DNA of 64,000 nucleotides from an uncultured Gammaproteobacteria bacterium (GCA_902512305.1 CABXIU010000007.1:1-64000), one strand, 5' to 3'. Positions 26,298 to 35,759 are shown, counted from the first letter of the stretch. Notes: generated by a model not told the origin, from the sequence alone. A program made the numbers and translations.

Positions 26298-27482
26298 TTA
26301 ACTTCTGTATTCAGCGTTAATTTTTACATAGTCATAAGAAAGATCTGTTGTCCAAACGCTCTCATTATTTAAAGAGGATCCCAACTCAATTCTAATGATG
26401 ATTTCAGATTTTTTCATTTCACTGCTTCCAGCATCCTCTGTGTATTGACCACTAATCTCTCCCGAATCAATAATCTGAAGATTATTTAAGAAAATATTGA
26501 TATTTTCAAAAGTAATCCCTTCTACTTTAGAGCGCCCTACTGCAGCAAGAATCCTTCCCCAATTTGCATCACTGGCAAACAATGCTGTCTTAACAAGAGG
26601 CGAATGAGAGACAGTATAAGCCACTTCGAGGCAGTCGTCACTGGACTGAAGTCCACTGACATTGACTTCTACAAATTTTGTTGCGCCTTCACCATCTTTA
26701 ACAATCATATGTGCAAGCTTTTTAGTTAGGTCGTTTAAAGCCTTTTGAAATTCATCCTTACACTGAGAATACAGAATGCCAGATTGGTTAGTCACACTTA
26801 GAGTACAAGAATCATTTGTCGAGGTGTCACCATCAACTGTAATGCGATTGAATGATTGTTTGACAGCGACATTTAGACAATTTTGTAATTCTTCTTTTGA
26901 AGCGCCTATATCACTGACTATAAAGCTTAGCATTGTTGCCATGTCTGGCCTAATCATTCCAGAACCTTTTGCAATACCAGAGAGAGTGATTTTTTTTCCA
27001 TCAACTTCGAATGCAACTGAACACGACTTTTCAACTAAATCTGTCGTCAAAATTCCTTTTGCAACTTTACTCATTCCATCATCAGAAAGTGAGGCAACTA
27101 GTGAATTTACATTACTTTCAAAAGACCCTATTGGAAGTAATTCACCAATTACTCCTGTTGAAAAAGGCAACACCTGCTCAGACTTAATACCAAGCTCTTT
27201 AGCGAGCATATCGCAAGATTTATAAGCATTCTCTAATCCTTTTTTTCCAGTCCCAGCATTGGCATTTCCACTATTAATTAACAACGCTTCGATATTTGAA
27301 TTTAAGTGGTTTTTTGCAACTAAAACGGGAGCAGCACAAAAAATATTTTGCGTAAATACTGCAGCAGTTTTACTGCCCTCAATAAGTGAAATTAATGATA
27401 AATCCAATGAATTGTTCTTCTTTATTCCTGAGGCAATTGAAGAACATTCAACACCATTAACTGCAAGTAAATCATTACTCAT
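26298..27482 (-). CDS. argJ: Bifunctional glutamate N-acetyltransferase / amino-acid acetyltransferase ArgJ
   Basis: 394 residues. Recycles the acetyl group between N-acetylornithine and glutamate in arginine synthesis. The self-cleavage region GSGMIRPDMATMLSF contains nucleophile Thr183 (Ala182-Thr183 scissile bond). Other blocks: LLINSGNANAGTGKKGLENA, FSTGVIGELLPI, FNRITVDGDTSTNDS and GRSKVEG. It is a stand-alone gene here, convergent with cbbR. Whether it keeps both activities cannot be told from sequence. Confidence 0.95.
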   Translation of the reverse strand: MSNDLLAVNGVECSSIASGIKKNNSLDLSLISLIEGSKTAAVFTQNIFCAAPVLVAKNHLNSNIEALLINSGNANAGTGKKGLENAYKSCDMLAKELGIKSEQVLPFSTGVIGELLPIGSFESNVNSLVASLSDDGMSKVAKGILTTDLVEKSCSVAFEVDGKKITLSGIAKGSGMIRPDMATMLSFIVSDIGASKEELQNCLNVAVKQSFNRITVDGDTSTNDSCTLSVTNQSGILYSQCKDEFQKALNDLTKKLAHMIVKDGEGATKFVEVNVSGLQSSDDCLEVAYTVSHSPLVKTALFASDANWGRILAAVGRSKVEGITFENINIFLNNLQIIDSGEISGQYTEDAGSSEMKKSEIIIRIELGSSLNNESVWTTDLSYDYVKINAEYRS

Positions 27483-27568
27483 ATGTAATATAGAAGAATT
27501 AGTAATGAAATTATTTTACCTAATTCAAATAAGCACTATTCTTTTTTAAAAAGTTAGTCTTAAATACC

Positions 27569-29167
27569 TTAATATTTATCACTATCTAGCCTAATGAATA
27601 GCAACATTATGATAGCTCCAAAAAACACCATCATAAGAGCTGGAATAGCAGCTCTGTCATAGAGTCCTTCTGAGCTAAGTTCAAAAACCCTAATAGCGAG
27701 AGTATCCCAACCAAAAGGTCTCAATAAATAAGTTGCTGGTAGCTCTTTCATTACATCAATAGCCACTAATAAACCTCCAGCCAATATTCCAGGCGCCATC
27801 ATTGGAAGATATACCTCTCTAATCAAACGAATTCTTGAGGAACCAAGAAGTCTAGCACTTTGTTCAAATACTGGCTTTATCTGTTCACTTGAGGCGCTTG
27901 TAGAGTTATAAGCGATCGCCATAAATCTTGAAATATAAGCAAAGAGAAGCAATATTACAGACCCAAAAAGAATATGATTAATGGAAGCTCCACCTAAATA
28001 AATACTCACTAGTGAAATATTTTGAACACCATATAACAAACCCACCGCCATTACTGATCCTGGCAACGCGTATCCCAGTGTTGAAAACCTTATCAGTAAT
28101 TGTAAAACCTTGCTTTCATCTTTGCGTCGACTAGGTAAAGCCAGAAGAGTTGCTACTACTACAGTTAAGATTGTTGCACTGACAGTCAAAATACCAGTTG
28201 CTGAAAAATAATCAGAATATCTTTGGCTTATTTCTTCAGCATATTTATCAAAACTCCAAATAACTAATTGCAGCATTGGCATAGCAAACGAAAGCATAAA
28301 AACACCAAAAACAAAAACAAATATTAACCACCGAATAAAGCCAGTTGCACGATATGGACGTATGTGTGATACGTCGGAAGAATAGTATTTAGCCTTTCCA
28401 CGCGCTTTCTTTTCAAAATAGATAAGAAAAAATGCAATTAATACCAGCATTGAGGCAAGTTGTGCTGCTACCTCTATAGATCTAAAATCATTCCATGCCG
28501 AATATATTGCAGTAGTAAAGGTTGAATAATTAAATAAAGAAACAACACCAAAATCTGCCAATGTTTCCATTAAAGTTACAAGCAATCCAGCTGCTATTGC
28601 TGGCCTTGCAAGGGGTACAGAGATACGCCAAAAAACTTCGAAAGGTTTTTTTCCCAACATTTTTCCAGCTTCAATCATTTGTATCTTTTGTCGCTTAAAT
28701 GATGCCCTTGCCATCATATAAACATAAGGATAAAAAACTAAGGTAAATGTTAATATAATCGCCCAACTGCCAGCTCGTATATCAAAACCGGGCATACCGG
28801 TATATTCTCTTAACCAGACCTGGGCATAACCAGAATAATCAAAAACTCCTAGATAAACGAAAGCCAAGACGTAGGCTGGTATTGCAAAAGGCATAAAAAG
28901 AGCCCATTCTAACCATTTCCTTCCTGGAAACTCAACCATGACCACTAGATATGCAAGAATTGTTCCTAATATGCTCACACCTATACCAACCCCTATGAGT
29001 AGCATTAAAGTTGATGTAATAAGTTCAGGTAAAAGATTTTCAGCAAAATGCGCCCAAAGCTCTGTTCCCGGAAAAAACCAAGCAGAACAGACTACTATTA
29101 AAGGAAATGAGATGGAGAGTGCTAGCATGCCCATTAAGAAATTTGAGTTATTTTTCTTGCTTTTCAT
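27569..29167 (-). CDS. fbpB: Ferric iron ABC transporter permease, FbpB type
   Basis: 532 residues, about twelve membrane segments, made of two fused permease halves each with an EAA loop (EAGKMLGKKPFEVFWRISVPLARPAI and EQSARLLGSSRIRLIREVYLPMMAP). This matches the FbpB/AfuB/SfuB iron permease family. It follows fbpA by 28 bp and ends the iron locus. The cognate ATPase fbpC is encoded at the other end of the same-strand cluster, with two unrelated genes between. Confidence 0.92.
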   Translation of the reverse strand: MKSKKNNSNFLMGMLALSISFPLIVVCSAWFFPGTELWAHFAENLLPELITSTLMLLIGVGIGVSILGTILAYLVVMVEFPGRKWLEWALFMPFAIPAYVLAFVYLGVFDYSGYAQVWLREYTGMPGFDIRAGSWAIILTFTLVFYPYVYMMARASFKRQKIQMIEAGKMLGKKPFEVFWRISVPLARPAIAAGLLVTLMETLADFGVVSLFNYSTFTTAIYSAWNDFRSIEVAAQLASMLVLIAFFLIYFEKKARGKAKYYSSDVSHIRPYRATGFIRWLIFVFVFGVFMLSFAMPMLQLVIWSFDKYAEEISQRYSDYFSATGILTVSATILTVVVATLLALPSRRKDESKVLQLLIRFSTLGYALPGSVMAVGLLYGVQNISLVSIYLGGASINHILFGSVILLLFAYISRFMAIAYNSTSASSEQIKPVFEQSARLLGSSRIRLIREVYLPMMAPGILAGGLLVAIDVMKELPATYLLRPFGWDTLAIRVFELSSEGLYDRAAIPALMMVFFGAIIMLLFIRLDSDKY

Positions 29168-29195
29168 TGGGCGTTTTATTTTATTACCTACATAG

Positions 29196-30212
29196 TTATC
29201 TATAGCCTTCTCTCTGCATGAGTGAAACCGAATCAGCTTGATTTTTTCCCGCTACAGAGAGGTTCATTTTATCCTGATTAAAATCTCCCCATAAAGCAAT
29301 CAAATTGTCCGCTTTAATTTTTTGACTAGCGGGATACTCTTTATTTAATTCAACATAGATCTTTTGTGCCTCAACTGAAGTTAAAAACTCTAACAACTTT
29401 ATTGCACTCTCTGGGCTCTTGGAGTGTTTTGTAACACCTGCACCTGAAACATTGACATGTGTTCCAGTAGAATCTTGGTTGGCCCAAAATAACTTGAGTG
29501 CCACATTAGGATCTTCGGCTTGAAGTCGACCAAAATAATAACTATTTACAATTCCAACATCGCACTGACCTGCAAGAATTGAGGTCATAATATGGACATC
29601 TTCTGCATGAGGTGTAGCAGCAAGATTATCAATCCAGCCCCTTACTATATCCGTTGTTTTTTCTAGGCCATCATGATAAATCAAAGATGACACTAAGGAT
29701 TTAGTATAAACTTTTTTGCTGGTTCTTAAACAAAGCCTACCTTCCCATTTTTTATTCGCTAAGTCTTGATAGGTTGATAATTCATCTGGATTAACTCTTT
29801 CAGTACTATATATAATTGTCCTTGCACGAACTGACAAACCTGTCCACAAACCTTCTGGGTCACGAAGATGCGTAGGAATATTGTTTTCAATGATTTCGCT
29901 TTCTACTGGTTGGAACAAATTTTGTGTTGCAGCATACCAAAGATTTCCGGCATCTACGGTCATGAATATATCAGCCTTAGTTCGCCTTCCCTCTAATTTG
30001 ATTCGCTCAATTAATGCACCGCCCTTTCCAGTTAGATAACTAACTTTAATTCCAGTTTTTTTTGTGAATGCATCAAACAGAGGTTCAATTAGATGCTCTT
30101 TTCTAGTACTGTAAACGGTTAGACTATCATTACTTGCAGCAGCAACAGCAGATGAGAAGGATGAGGCAGATATTGCAATCATCAATGTTCCAAGAATTGT
30201 AACTTTTTTCAA
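29196..30212 (-). CDS. fbpA: Ferric iron-binding periplasmic protein, FbpA/FutA type
   Basis: 338 residues with a signal peptide (MKKVTILGTLMIAISASS..., likely cut near AVAAA). It shows the iron-binding-protein blocks LTVYSTRKEHLIEPLFDAF, GGALIERIKLEGRRTKADIF, and the paired tyrosines NSYYFGR near residue 220 used for Fe3+ coordination. It delivers ferric iron to FbpB. Encoded directly before fbpB, 54 bp after the desaturase gene. Confidence 0.92.
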   Translation of the reverse strand: MKKVTILGTLMIAISASSFSSAVAAASNDSLTVYSTRKEHLIEPLFDAFTKKTGIKVSYLTGKGGALIERIKLEGRRTKADIFMTVDAGNLWYAATQNLFQPVESEIIENNIPTHLRDPEGLWTGLSVRARTIIYSTERVNPDELSTYQDLANKKWEGRLCLRTSKKVYTKSLVSSLIYHDGLEKTTDIVRGWIDNLAATPHAEDVHIMTSILAGQCDVGIVNSYYFGRLQAEDPNVALKLFWANQDSTGTHVNVSGAGVTKHSKSPESAIKLLEFLTSVEAQKIYVELNKEYPASQKIKADNLIALWGDFNQDKMNLSVAGKNQADSVSLMQREGYR

Positions 30213-30266
30213 TGTATTACTCCAAAAATTAGATTAATTTGAGTTTCTTAATGATAAAAAAATAGC

Positions 30267-31172
30267 TCATGACCCTATAATTAAATTTTTAAGGGTGTGA
30301 TCTTTTTCAGATTGCTCCTTAAGTCCAAATTTAATGTGTTGATTTTTTTCAGAAACTATACAGCTACTTCCAATATTGTCCCATATAGCAAGAATTGCAC
30401 CAAAATTGCAATCGAAATGTTTAGGGTTTGTAGAATGATGAATTTGATGCTGGGCTGGAGAGACAAAAATCTTTTCAAGCCAATCCCAATATCCAAGATT
30501 AACATGTGAATGTCTTAGATTTGATCCTAGAGCATGGAATATAACAACAAAAACACTTGCACCAAAAATTTCAATTAAGGAGACATTGTTAGCAAAAAAG
30601 AAGAAGCATACTCCTAAACATAATGAATGTACTACTATTGCACGGAGACTAAAAAGAACTGCCTCAATTGGGTGAGTTCTAAGAACGGTCAGTGGCGTTA
30701 AATTAGTCGCTGAATGATGCGCTTTATGAAACTTCCATAACAATGGAATTCGATGCATCAATCGATGCAAAAAGTAACGAGAAAAGTCATCAATAACAAA
30801 AAGAACACTAGTAAAGATCAGCATTACCAGCCATACAGGAATCGATGCTGAAGGCCTGGTAAAAAGCAAATGCATATTTTCGAACACAAACAATGTTAAT
30901 GCTAGCTGGCCAATAAGAATTGGAGTCAAAAGTTTGAGAAAAAATTGATTGATAAACATTAATTTATAATCAGCGATAGCTGACTTGGAAAACCAAACTT
31001 TAGAATTAAAAAAACCACTTGCAATATTTACAAGTGGTTTTTTTTGAACCAACCTAAGCCAAAAAAAGGCTATGAAAGCAGCGCTTATTAAGTAACCAAT
31101 AAATAAGCGCTTTTCTGGATTAAGAAAGTTAGCAAAAAAATCAGTCATTCTCCGCGCTAGATTTAGCACCAA
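30267..31172 (-). CDS. Sterol desaturase / fatty acid hydroxylase family protein
   Basis: 301 residues, membrane-bound di-iron oxygenase with the histidine boxes HRLMH, HKAHH and HQIHH, plus several hydrophobic segments. It would hydroxylate or desaturate a lipid; the substrate is unknown. The listed start is TTG; an ATG at 31146-31148, overlapping the upstream stop by 8 bp, is more likely (MTDFFANFLNPEK). It sits inside a probably Fur-controlled iron-uptake cluster, between the DUF4856 gene and fbpA, so its link to iron is positional; the enzyme itself needs iron. Confidence 0.85.
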   Translation of the reverse strand: MVLNLARRMTDFFANFLNPEKRLFIGYLISAAFIAFFWLRLVQKKPLVNIASGFFNSKVWFSKSAIADYKLMFINQFFLKLLTPILIGQLALTLFVFENMHLLFTRPSASIPVWLVMLIFTSVLFVIDDFSRYFLHRLMHRIPLLWKFHKAHHSATNLTPLTVLRTHPIEAVLFSLRAIVVHSLCLGVCFFFFANNVSLIEIFGASVFVVIFHALGSNLRHSHVNLGYWDWLEKIFVSPAQHQIHHSTNPKHFDCNFGAILAIWDNIGSSCIVSEKNQHIKFGLKEQSEKDHTLKNLIIGS

Positions 31173-32538
31173 GTGATTTAACTAATTCAGATAAACCTGC
31201 AGTTTGGTCATGAGATTTTGCAACTACTCCAAATTCATCAACCATTAGGTTTTGAACTTTTAACATATGAACCATGTAACCACCCCAAGTTTCTGCGTCA
31301 CTTTGGACATATTCTCCATTTGAGTCAATTCCGGTCACTTGCGTATTGCCTAAAAGAAGAGGACTATAACCAATTAAACGATTCAGCTTAACAGAGGTTG
31401 CGCCCATATCTTTTCCACCCACTTGAAGAGCTAAAGCAAAACCTTTGAGCTCACCCCAGTGTTTAGCATAGTTGCGCCAGGCTTTAGCTACATCACCACC
31501 TGATTCAAGAATCGCTTCAATCTTAACCATATCTTCATAAGTTTCACCAGCATACTTAAATACGGCTTCAGCAATTACTTTTTCCCAGTTAGTTTTGATT
31601 GTTTGCGCATAGCCCTTTAATTGATCACGCTCAGAGCCACTTAATGCACGACCGTTTACAGCTACAAGCAAGTCTCTTCCGTCCATATAGGCTCCAACAA
31701 TATCATGAAGATAGGTTGTCTTTCCACCTTTATCAAATGAAGATGCATAGTAAGCATGTCCAAATGCCATTTCATTGTATAGATCTACCTTTCCATCATA
31801 ATTGTAATCAGCTATAGCTGCATCTTTTTGTTTTGCTATATTGTAAACATCTTGTGCAGACATAGTTAAAGTGTGTGCGGGTGCACCGAAGTAACCAAAT
31901 GCCTCGTCCCAAACATGCTCTTTACCTGTATAAGCCGCACCATCTTTATATGGCTTATTGTTAGGCTTAGTGTCAGCTTCAAGCTTTTCATCAAGATAAT
32001 TATCAACGGCCTGGTTATACATAACTGCTCCCATTAAAAATTTAGAAACTAGCTGAGTATAGTCAAATGCGTGAGCTGGGTCATAACCGCCATCAGCATC
32101 AGCCGCTTTTTCAAACATAAAGGCAACCACTTCAGGTCCAGTCATATTTCCAACCCATCCAGGAATTAAACCTTTATAAGTTTTACCACTTAAGTTTTTA
32201 TTAGAAAGCTCTCCAATAGTTGATTGCTTAATAACAAAATCACCTTTGGTTGCCGGTGCAATAATAGCTCTATTGGCATCATCTCCAGAATAGTAACTTT
32301 GCATCGCAGCAATATCACCCTTTGAAATCAATTTTTTTAGTGAACTTTCAAGTGCATGTCTTGCCATCTGACCTTTATAAGATACAGACGTCGTAGCACT
32401 TCCAGAATAATCACTAAGCGTAATTGGAAAGTCAGCATAAACATTTGAACGTGCAAATGAAGATGATGAAATTAAAACTGCAGACGCGAAAACGACAGCT
32501 AATGGGACTACTTTGGTAGTTAATCTTTGATTAAACAT
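31141..32538 (-). CDS. DUF4856 domain-containing secreted protein
   Basis: 465 residues with a signal peptide (hydrophobic VVPLAVVFASAVLIS, cut near SFA). It resembles DUF4856, a family of exported proteins often found beside imelysin-type and iron-related genes. Seen: HVWDEAFGYFGAP, an EF-hand-like DYNYDGKVDLYNE, and KHWGELKGFALALQVGG. Two Fur-box-like dyads lie upstream and AAGGA precedes the ATG, so iron starvation likely induces it. A periplasmic or surface iron-binding role is inference. The desaturase gene overlaps its 3' end. Confidence 0.75.
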   Translation of the reverse strand: MFNQRLTTKVVPLAVVFASAVLISSSSFARSNVYADFPITLSDYSGSATTSVSYKGQMARHALESSLKKLISKGDIAAMQSYYSGDDANRAIIAPATKGDFVIKQSTIGELSNKNLSGKTYKGLIPGWVGNMTGPEVVAFMFEKAADADGGYDPAHAFDYTQLVSKFLMGAVMYNQAVDNYLDEKLEADTKPNNKPYKDGAAYTGKEHVWDEAFGYFGAPAHTLTMSAQDVYNIAKQKDAAIADYNYDGKVDLYNEMAFGHAYYASSFDKGGKTTYLHDIVGAYMDGRDLLVAVNGRALSGSERDQLKGYAQTIKTNWEKVIAEAVFKYAGETYEDMVKIEAILESGGDVAKAWRNYAKHWGELKGFALALQVGGKDMGATSVKLNRLIGYSPLLLGNTQVTGIDSNGEYVQSDAETWGGYMVHMLKVQNLMVDEFGVVAKSHDQTAGLSELVKSLGAKSSAEND

Positions 32539-32592
32539 TATTTATTCCTTAAAAAAAAGTTAAATTATTTTTACTTCTGTTACTTCTATCTA

Positions 32593-32611
32593 AATGATAA
32601 TGAATATCATT
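32593..32611 (-). promoter_or_regulatory. Fur box 1 upstream of the DUF4856 gene
   Basis: AATGATA-ATGAA-TATCATT is a 7-5-7 dyad close to the classical Fur consensus GATAATGATAATCATTATC. It lies 55 bp upstream of the DUF4856 start. A perfect palindrome CGCGTACGCG (32612-32621) separates it from the second box. Confidence 0.75.
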
Positions 32612-32622
32612 CGCGTACGCGT

Positions 32623-32641
32623 ATGATAATGATTTTCATTT
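32623..32641 (-). promoter_or_regulatory. Fur box 2 overlapping the fbpC stop codon
   Basis: TGATAATGATTTTCATTTA with the inner dyad AATGA-TTT-TCATT. It overlaps the 3' end of fbpC (stop at 32636-32638) and a possible promoter TTGATT-N16-TATCAT on the minus strand, giving the DUF4856-desaturase-fbpA-fbpB genes their own iron-controlled start. Confidence 0.65.
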
Positions 32642-33298
32642 AATAATCAACCTTTTTTTATTAATTACTCCAACTTTATCTGCAAATACTTCAGCCTCAG
32701 CCTCATTATGAGTCACAAGTATTGAGGTTACACCAGCACTTTTTAGTATTTCTCTAACTTCCTTAACAAGTTGATCCCGGTTCGATTTGTCTAAACTAGA
32801 GAAAGGCTCATCAAGCAGTAATAGTTTTGGTGAAGTTGCAAGAGAACGAGCAAGAGAAACTCTTTGCTGTTCACCACCTGAAAGTTGATGGGGGTATTTT
32901 TTTTCAATACCTTTGAGACCAATTAAGTCCAAAAGCTTATCTACCTTATCGATTTTTTCCTTTTTTGCAAGATAATCAATTCCAAAACTGATATTTTGAA
33001 AAACAGTCATATGAGGAAATAGCGCATAATCCTGAAAAACCATTCCTATTTCTCTTAATTCTGCATTTACTGAATGATTTCCCTCATCACTTAATGAATT
33101 TCCATCCAAGGCAACAGAGCCTAACTGAGCCTCCTCCAATCCAGCTATAAATCTAAGCGCAGAACTTTTTCCACTCCCACTTTCTCCCAAGAGTGCAAAA
33201 ATATCGCCACTCTCTAGGTTCAAATTGAATCCATCTAAAACGTGATTATCATCGAAAGAGATTTTTAAATTATTAACGCTGAGCACATTTAAATACAA
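32636..33298 (-). CDS. fbpC: Ferric iron ABC transporter ATP-binding protein, FbpC type
   Basis: 220 residues, a short single NBD lacking the long C-terminal regulatory domain of many FbpC proteins. Walker A GESGSGKSS, Q-loop MVFQDYALFPHMTV, signature LSGGEQQR, Walker B LLLLDEPFSSLD, and switch His (VTHNEAEA). It should power FbpB. The track start is TTG; GTG at 33284-33286 (VLSVNNLKISF) is the alternative. Neither has a Shine-Dalgarno sequence, and the promoter with its Fur box sits so close that the transcript would be nearly leaderless. Confidence 0.88.
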   Translation of the reverse strand: MYLNVLSVNNLKISFDDNHVLDGFNLNLESGDIFALLGESGSGKSSALRFIAGLEEAQLGSVALDGNSLSDEGNHSVNAELREIGMVFQDYALFPHMTVFQNISFGIDYLAKKEKIDKVDKLLDLIGLKGIEKKYPHQLSGGEQQRVSLARSLATSPKLLLLDEPFSSLDKSNRDQLVKEVREILKSAGVTSILVTHNEAEAEVFADKVGVINKKRLIIK

Positions 33299-33300
33299 AT

Positions 33301-33346
33301 AATAATGATTCTCATTATTATATAAGGGAAGAACTTAAAATGTGAA
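33301..33346 (-). promoter_or_regulatory. fbpC promoter with Fur box
   Basis: A perfect dyad AATAATGA-TTC-TCATTATT (33301-33319) matches the Fur consensus well. On the minus strand TTCACA (33341-33346), 18 bp, TATAAT (33317-33322) form a promoter whose -10 overlaps the Fur box, so Fur-Fe2+ would block RNA polymerase. Confidence 0.8.
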
Positions 33347-33368
33347 ATCTTGAAGTAAAAAGTTACTA

Positions 33369-34544
33369 CTATTGAATTATTGGTAATTCTTCAGCCGCCC
33401 TAATACTTAACCACTCTGGCCCATCTTCGGTAATAACAATATTTTCCTCATGAACCATTTCTTTTCCAGGAAGAAATGCCATTCCAGGTTCCAAAGTTAG
33501 AACGACTCCAGGTTCAAGTAGAGTGTTATCGATCGCTGTATTAGAAGGCCATTCAGTTAACTGCATACCCAAACCATGACCGAGTCTCCCAACAGTATTG
33601 CCAAGGGCACCACCTTTTTGAAGAACATCATTCATTGCATTAAAAATATCCGAGGTGGTATTTCCAACCTGAGCCGCATTAAAGCCAGCTTCAGTCGCCT
33701 CATAAACAACCCTGTAAGCATTTTTTGTCTTGTCCCCTATCGATCCAAATGCATAGTTTCTATCAAAATCACAGTAATAGCTATCAAAAACTGAGCCCGT
33801 ATCAATGATGAAAAGATCGCCCTCCTCAATGATCTTGTCTGTTGGGCCCATAATGATTGAACCGTAACCCTCTTGCCCCGATCCTGAAACGATATAGGGT
33901 GAGTCATCCACACCGAGCTTAAGTAGGTGCTGCTTAAAACGTCGACAATTTTCAACCTCACTCTCACCTGCACGAAGAAAACCCTCCAAGTCAATAAACC
34001 CCTGAGAAGTTATCTGACAGATATGTCTGATCTTTGCAATTTCGGCTTCAGATTTAATAAATCGAACTCGACGCATGATCTTGTTAGCATCTTTGATTTC
34101 TATTCCAGTAAGGTTATTAATTAAGTTCTCGTAGTCCTCCAATGGCATTCTGAGAGTACTCTCAAGAGTTTTGGGAACCCCTAATGACTTATGATTCACC
34201 ATCAGTGATTTTATAGTTGAGAGTAATAGGCTAATTCCATCATCCTCTGGATTGGGTGATGTCCAAGTCTGAATATCATCAATCCATGTCCCTCTCATAC
34301 CAGACTCTCCAATAGTTGGAATAATCGCTTTAGGTTTTCCTATACTAGGTATCAGAACATACCAAGGTCTAGTTGGGCTCTGAAAAAATTGAGATTTAAA
34401 ACCAGTGTAATACTCAATATCTACTTGCGTGGTTAATAAAATGGCATCCATTTTTGCCTCAAACATAAGCTTCTGAATATTTTCAAGCCTATTCTCGTAT
34501 TCAATAACTTCAAAACCTCTATTCGGGATATTCATTTTTCTCAT
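33369..34544 (-). CDS. M24 family metallopeptidase (Xaa-Pro aminopeptidase-like)
   Basis: 391 residues with an N-terminal creatinase-like domain and a C-terminal pita-bread domain. The five metal ligands can be read: Asp in FIIDTGS, Asp in CDFDRNY, His in GRLGHGLGM, Glu in LTLEPGM, Glu in VHEENIVI. It removes N-terminal residues from small peptides or hydrolyses a related amide. It begins 3 bp after the diaminopropionate ammonia-lyase gene on the same strand, suggesting a joint catabolic job. No signal peptide. The track's first residues MRKMN leave a second Met three codons in as an alternative. Confidence 0.88.
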   Translation of the reverse strand: MRKMNIPNRGFEVIEYENRLENIQKLMFEAKMDAILLTTQVDIEYYTGFKSQFFQSPTRPWYVLIPSIGKPKAIIPTIGESGMRGTWIDDIQTWTSPNPEDDGISLLLSTIKSLMVNHKSLGVPKTLESTLRMPLEDYENLINNLTGIEIKDANKIMRRVRFIKSEAEIAKIRHICQITSQGFIDLEGFLRAGESEVENCRRFKQHLLKLGVDDSPYIVSGSGQEGYGSIIMGPTDKIIEEGDLFIIDTGSVFDSYYCDFDRNYAFGSIGDKTKNAYRVVYEATEAGFNAAQVGNTTSDIFNAMNDVLQKGGALGNTVGRLGHGLGMQLTEWPSNTAIDNTLLEPGVVLTLEPGMAFLPGKEMVHEENIVITEDGPEWLSIRAAEELPIIQ

Positions 34545-34547
34545 TAC

Positions 34548-35759
34548 TTATTTAACTCTACTCAAAACTTGTTCAGATGATTTTCCAACTAATTGTTCAT
34601 ACATTTCTTCGTCAGTATCACCCTCAGTTCCAAATAATAATATTTTTGAATTTTCATTAATCTTGAGTTTTGATTTTAATTCAACATCATTACAAGCAAT
34701 TAAAAATCCTGCTAAACCTGTTATGGCTGACTCTCCAGCTATAATGGGAGGTATACGATTGGCAAGTAACTGCATAGCCTTTGGAATTGATTCATCAGTA
34801 ATAGTCATAAAATGAGGAGCGTAATTTTCAAGAATTGACCATGCTAAAACTGAAACTTCGCCACAAGCCAGACCTGCCATAATTGTATCTAAATCCCCGT
34901 GGACTGCAGTTGGCTTTCCATTCACTGCACTTTGAAATAGGCAGTCAGCATCTACTGGCTCAACAACAACAAATATCGGTGGACAATCAAGACTCTCTTG
35001 TAAAAAAGATACGACTGCAGATGGAAACCCTCCAACACCGCCCTGAAGAAAAACATGAGTCGGAGTATCGTTCATCTGCTTCATAGCCTCATCTACCATT
35101 ACAGTGTAGCCCTGCATCACATCTTTTGGTATATCTGTATAACCTTCATATGAAGTATCAGACACTACTGTATAACCATTCTGTTCAGCCACTTCAGCTG
35201 CAAGCCTTACTGAATCATCATAGTTTCCTTTAATCCTATTAACTAGAGCACCATAATTTGCAATCGCCTTTTCCCTACCCTCGCTGACATTTCGATGAAT
35301 ATATATTTCACAGTTGCATCCAAATTGTTGAGCCCCCCATGCTACTGACCTTCCATGATTACCGTCAGTTGCACAGCATACTGTATGTTTTAAGGTATGG
35401 CCTTTATAGACTCCTGAAATTAAGTCTGATGAGTTAGCATTGATACCTTCTTCTTTCAACTTCTTAATTAAGAGATTCGCTACAGCATAAGCACCGCCAA
35501 GAGCTTTGAAACTTTTCAGGGTAAATCGAGAGTACTCATCTTTATAAAAGATCGATGAAACACCTGTATCTTCAGCCATATCATCAAAGGAGTGAAGTGG
35601 TGTTGGCTCATAATTATCCCAAGAGGTAATTTCTTTATTTGCCAATCTAAAACCCTCTAAGCTTAATATATCATGATGCTTGTAACCAGAATCCAACTGA
35701 ACTTTTGTATTTTTAAAATGTGAGAATGATAAAGAAAAGTCGGTGTAACTATTTGCCAT
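34548..35759 (-). CDS. dpaL: Diaminopropionate ammonia-lyase
   Basis: 403 residues, fold type II PLP enzyme (threonine dehydratase-like) that converts 2,3-diaminopropionate to pyruvate and ammonia. The PLP lysine lies in YSRFTLKSFKALGGAY (about Lys85). Further blocks: CATDGNHGRSVAWGAQQFG, VVSDTSYEGYTDIPKDVMQGY, HVFLQGGVGGFPSAV, and MAGLACGEVS. The length is normal. It is coupled to the M24 peptidase gene downstream and preceded by an EamA transporter gene on the same strand. Confidence 0.9.
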   Translation of the reverse strand: MANSYTDFSLSFSHFKNTKVQLDSGYKHHDILSLEGFRLANKEITSWDNYEPTPLHSFDDMAEDTGVSSIFYKDEYSRFTLKSFKALGGAYAVANLLIKKLKEEGINANSSDLISGVYKGHTLKHTVCCATDGNHGRSVAWGAQQFGCNCEIYIHRNVSEGREKAIANYGALVNRIKGNYDDSVRLAAEVAEQNGYTVVSDTSYEGYTDIPKDVMQGYTVMVDEAMKQMNDTPTHVFLQGGVGGFPSAVVSFLQESLDCPPIFVVVEPVDADCLFQSAVNGKPTAVHGDLDTIMAGLACGEVSVLAWSILENYAPHFMTITDESIPKAMQLLANRIPPIIAGESAITGLAGFLIACNDVELKSKLKINENSKILLFGTEGDTDEEMYEQLVGKSSEQVLSRVK

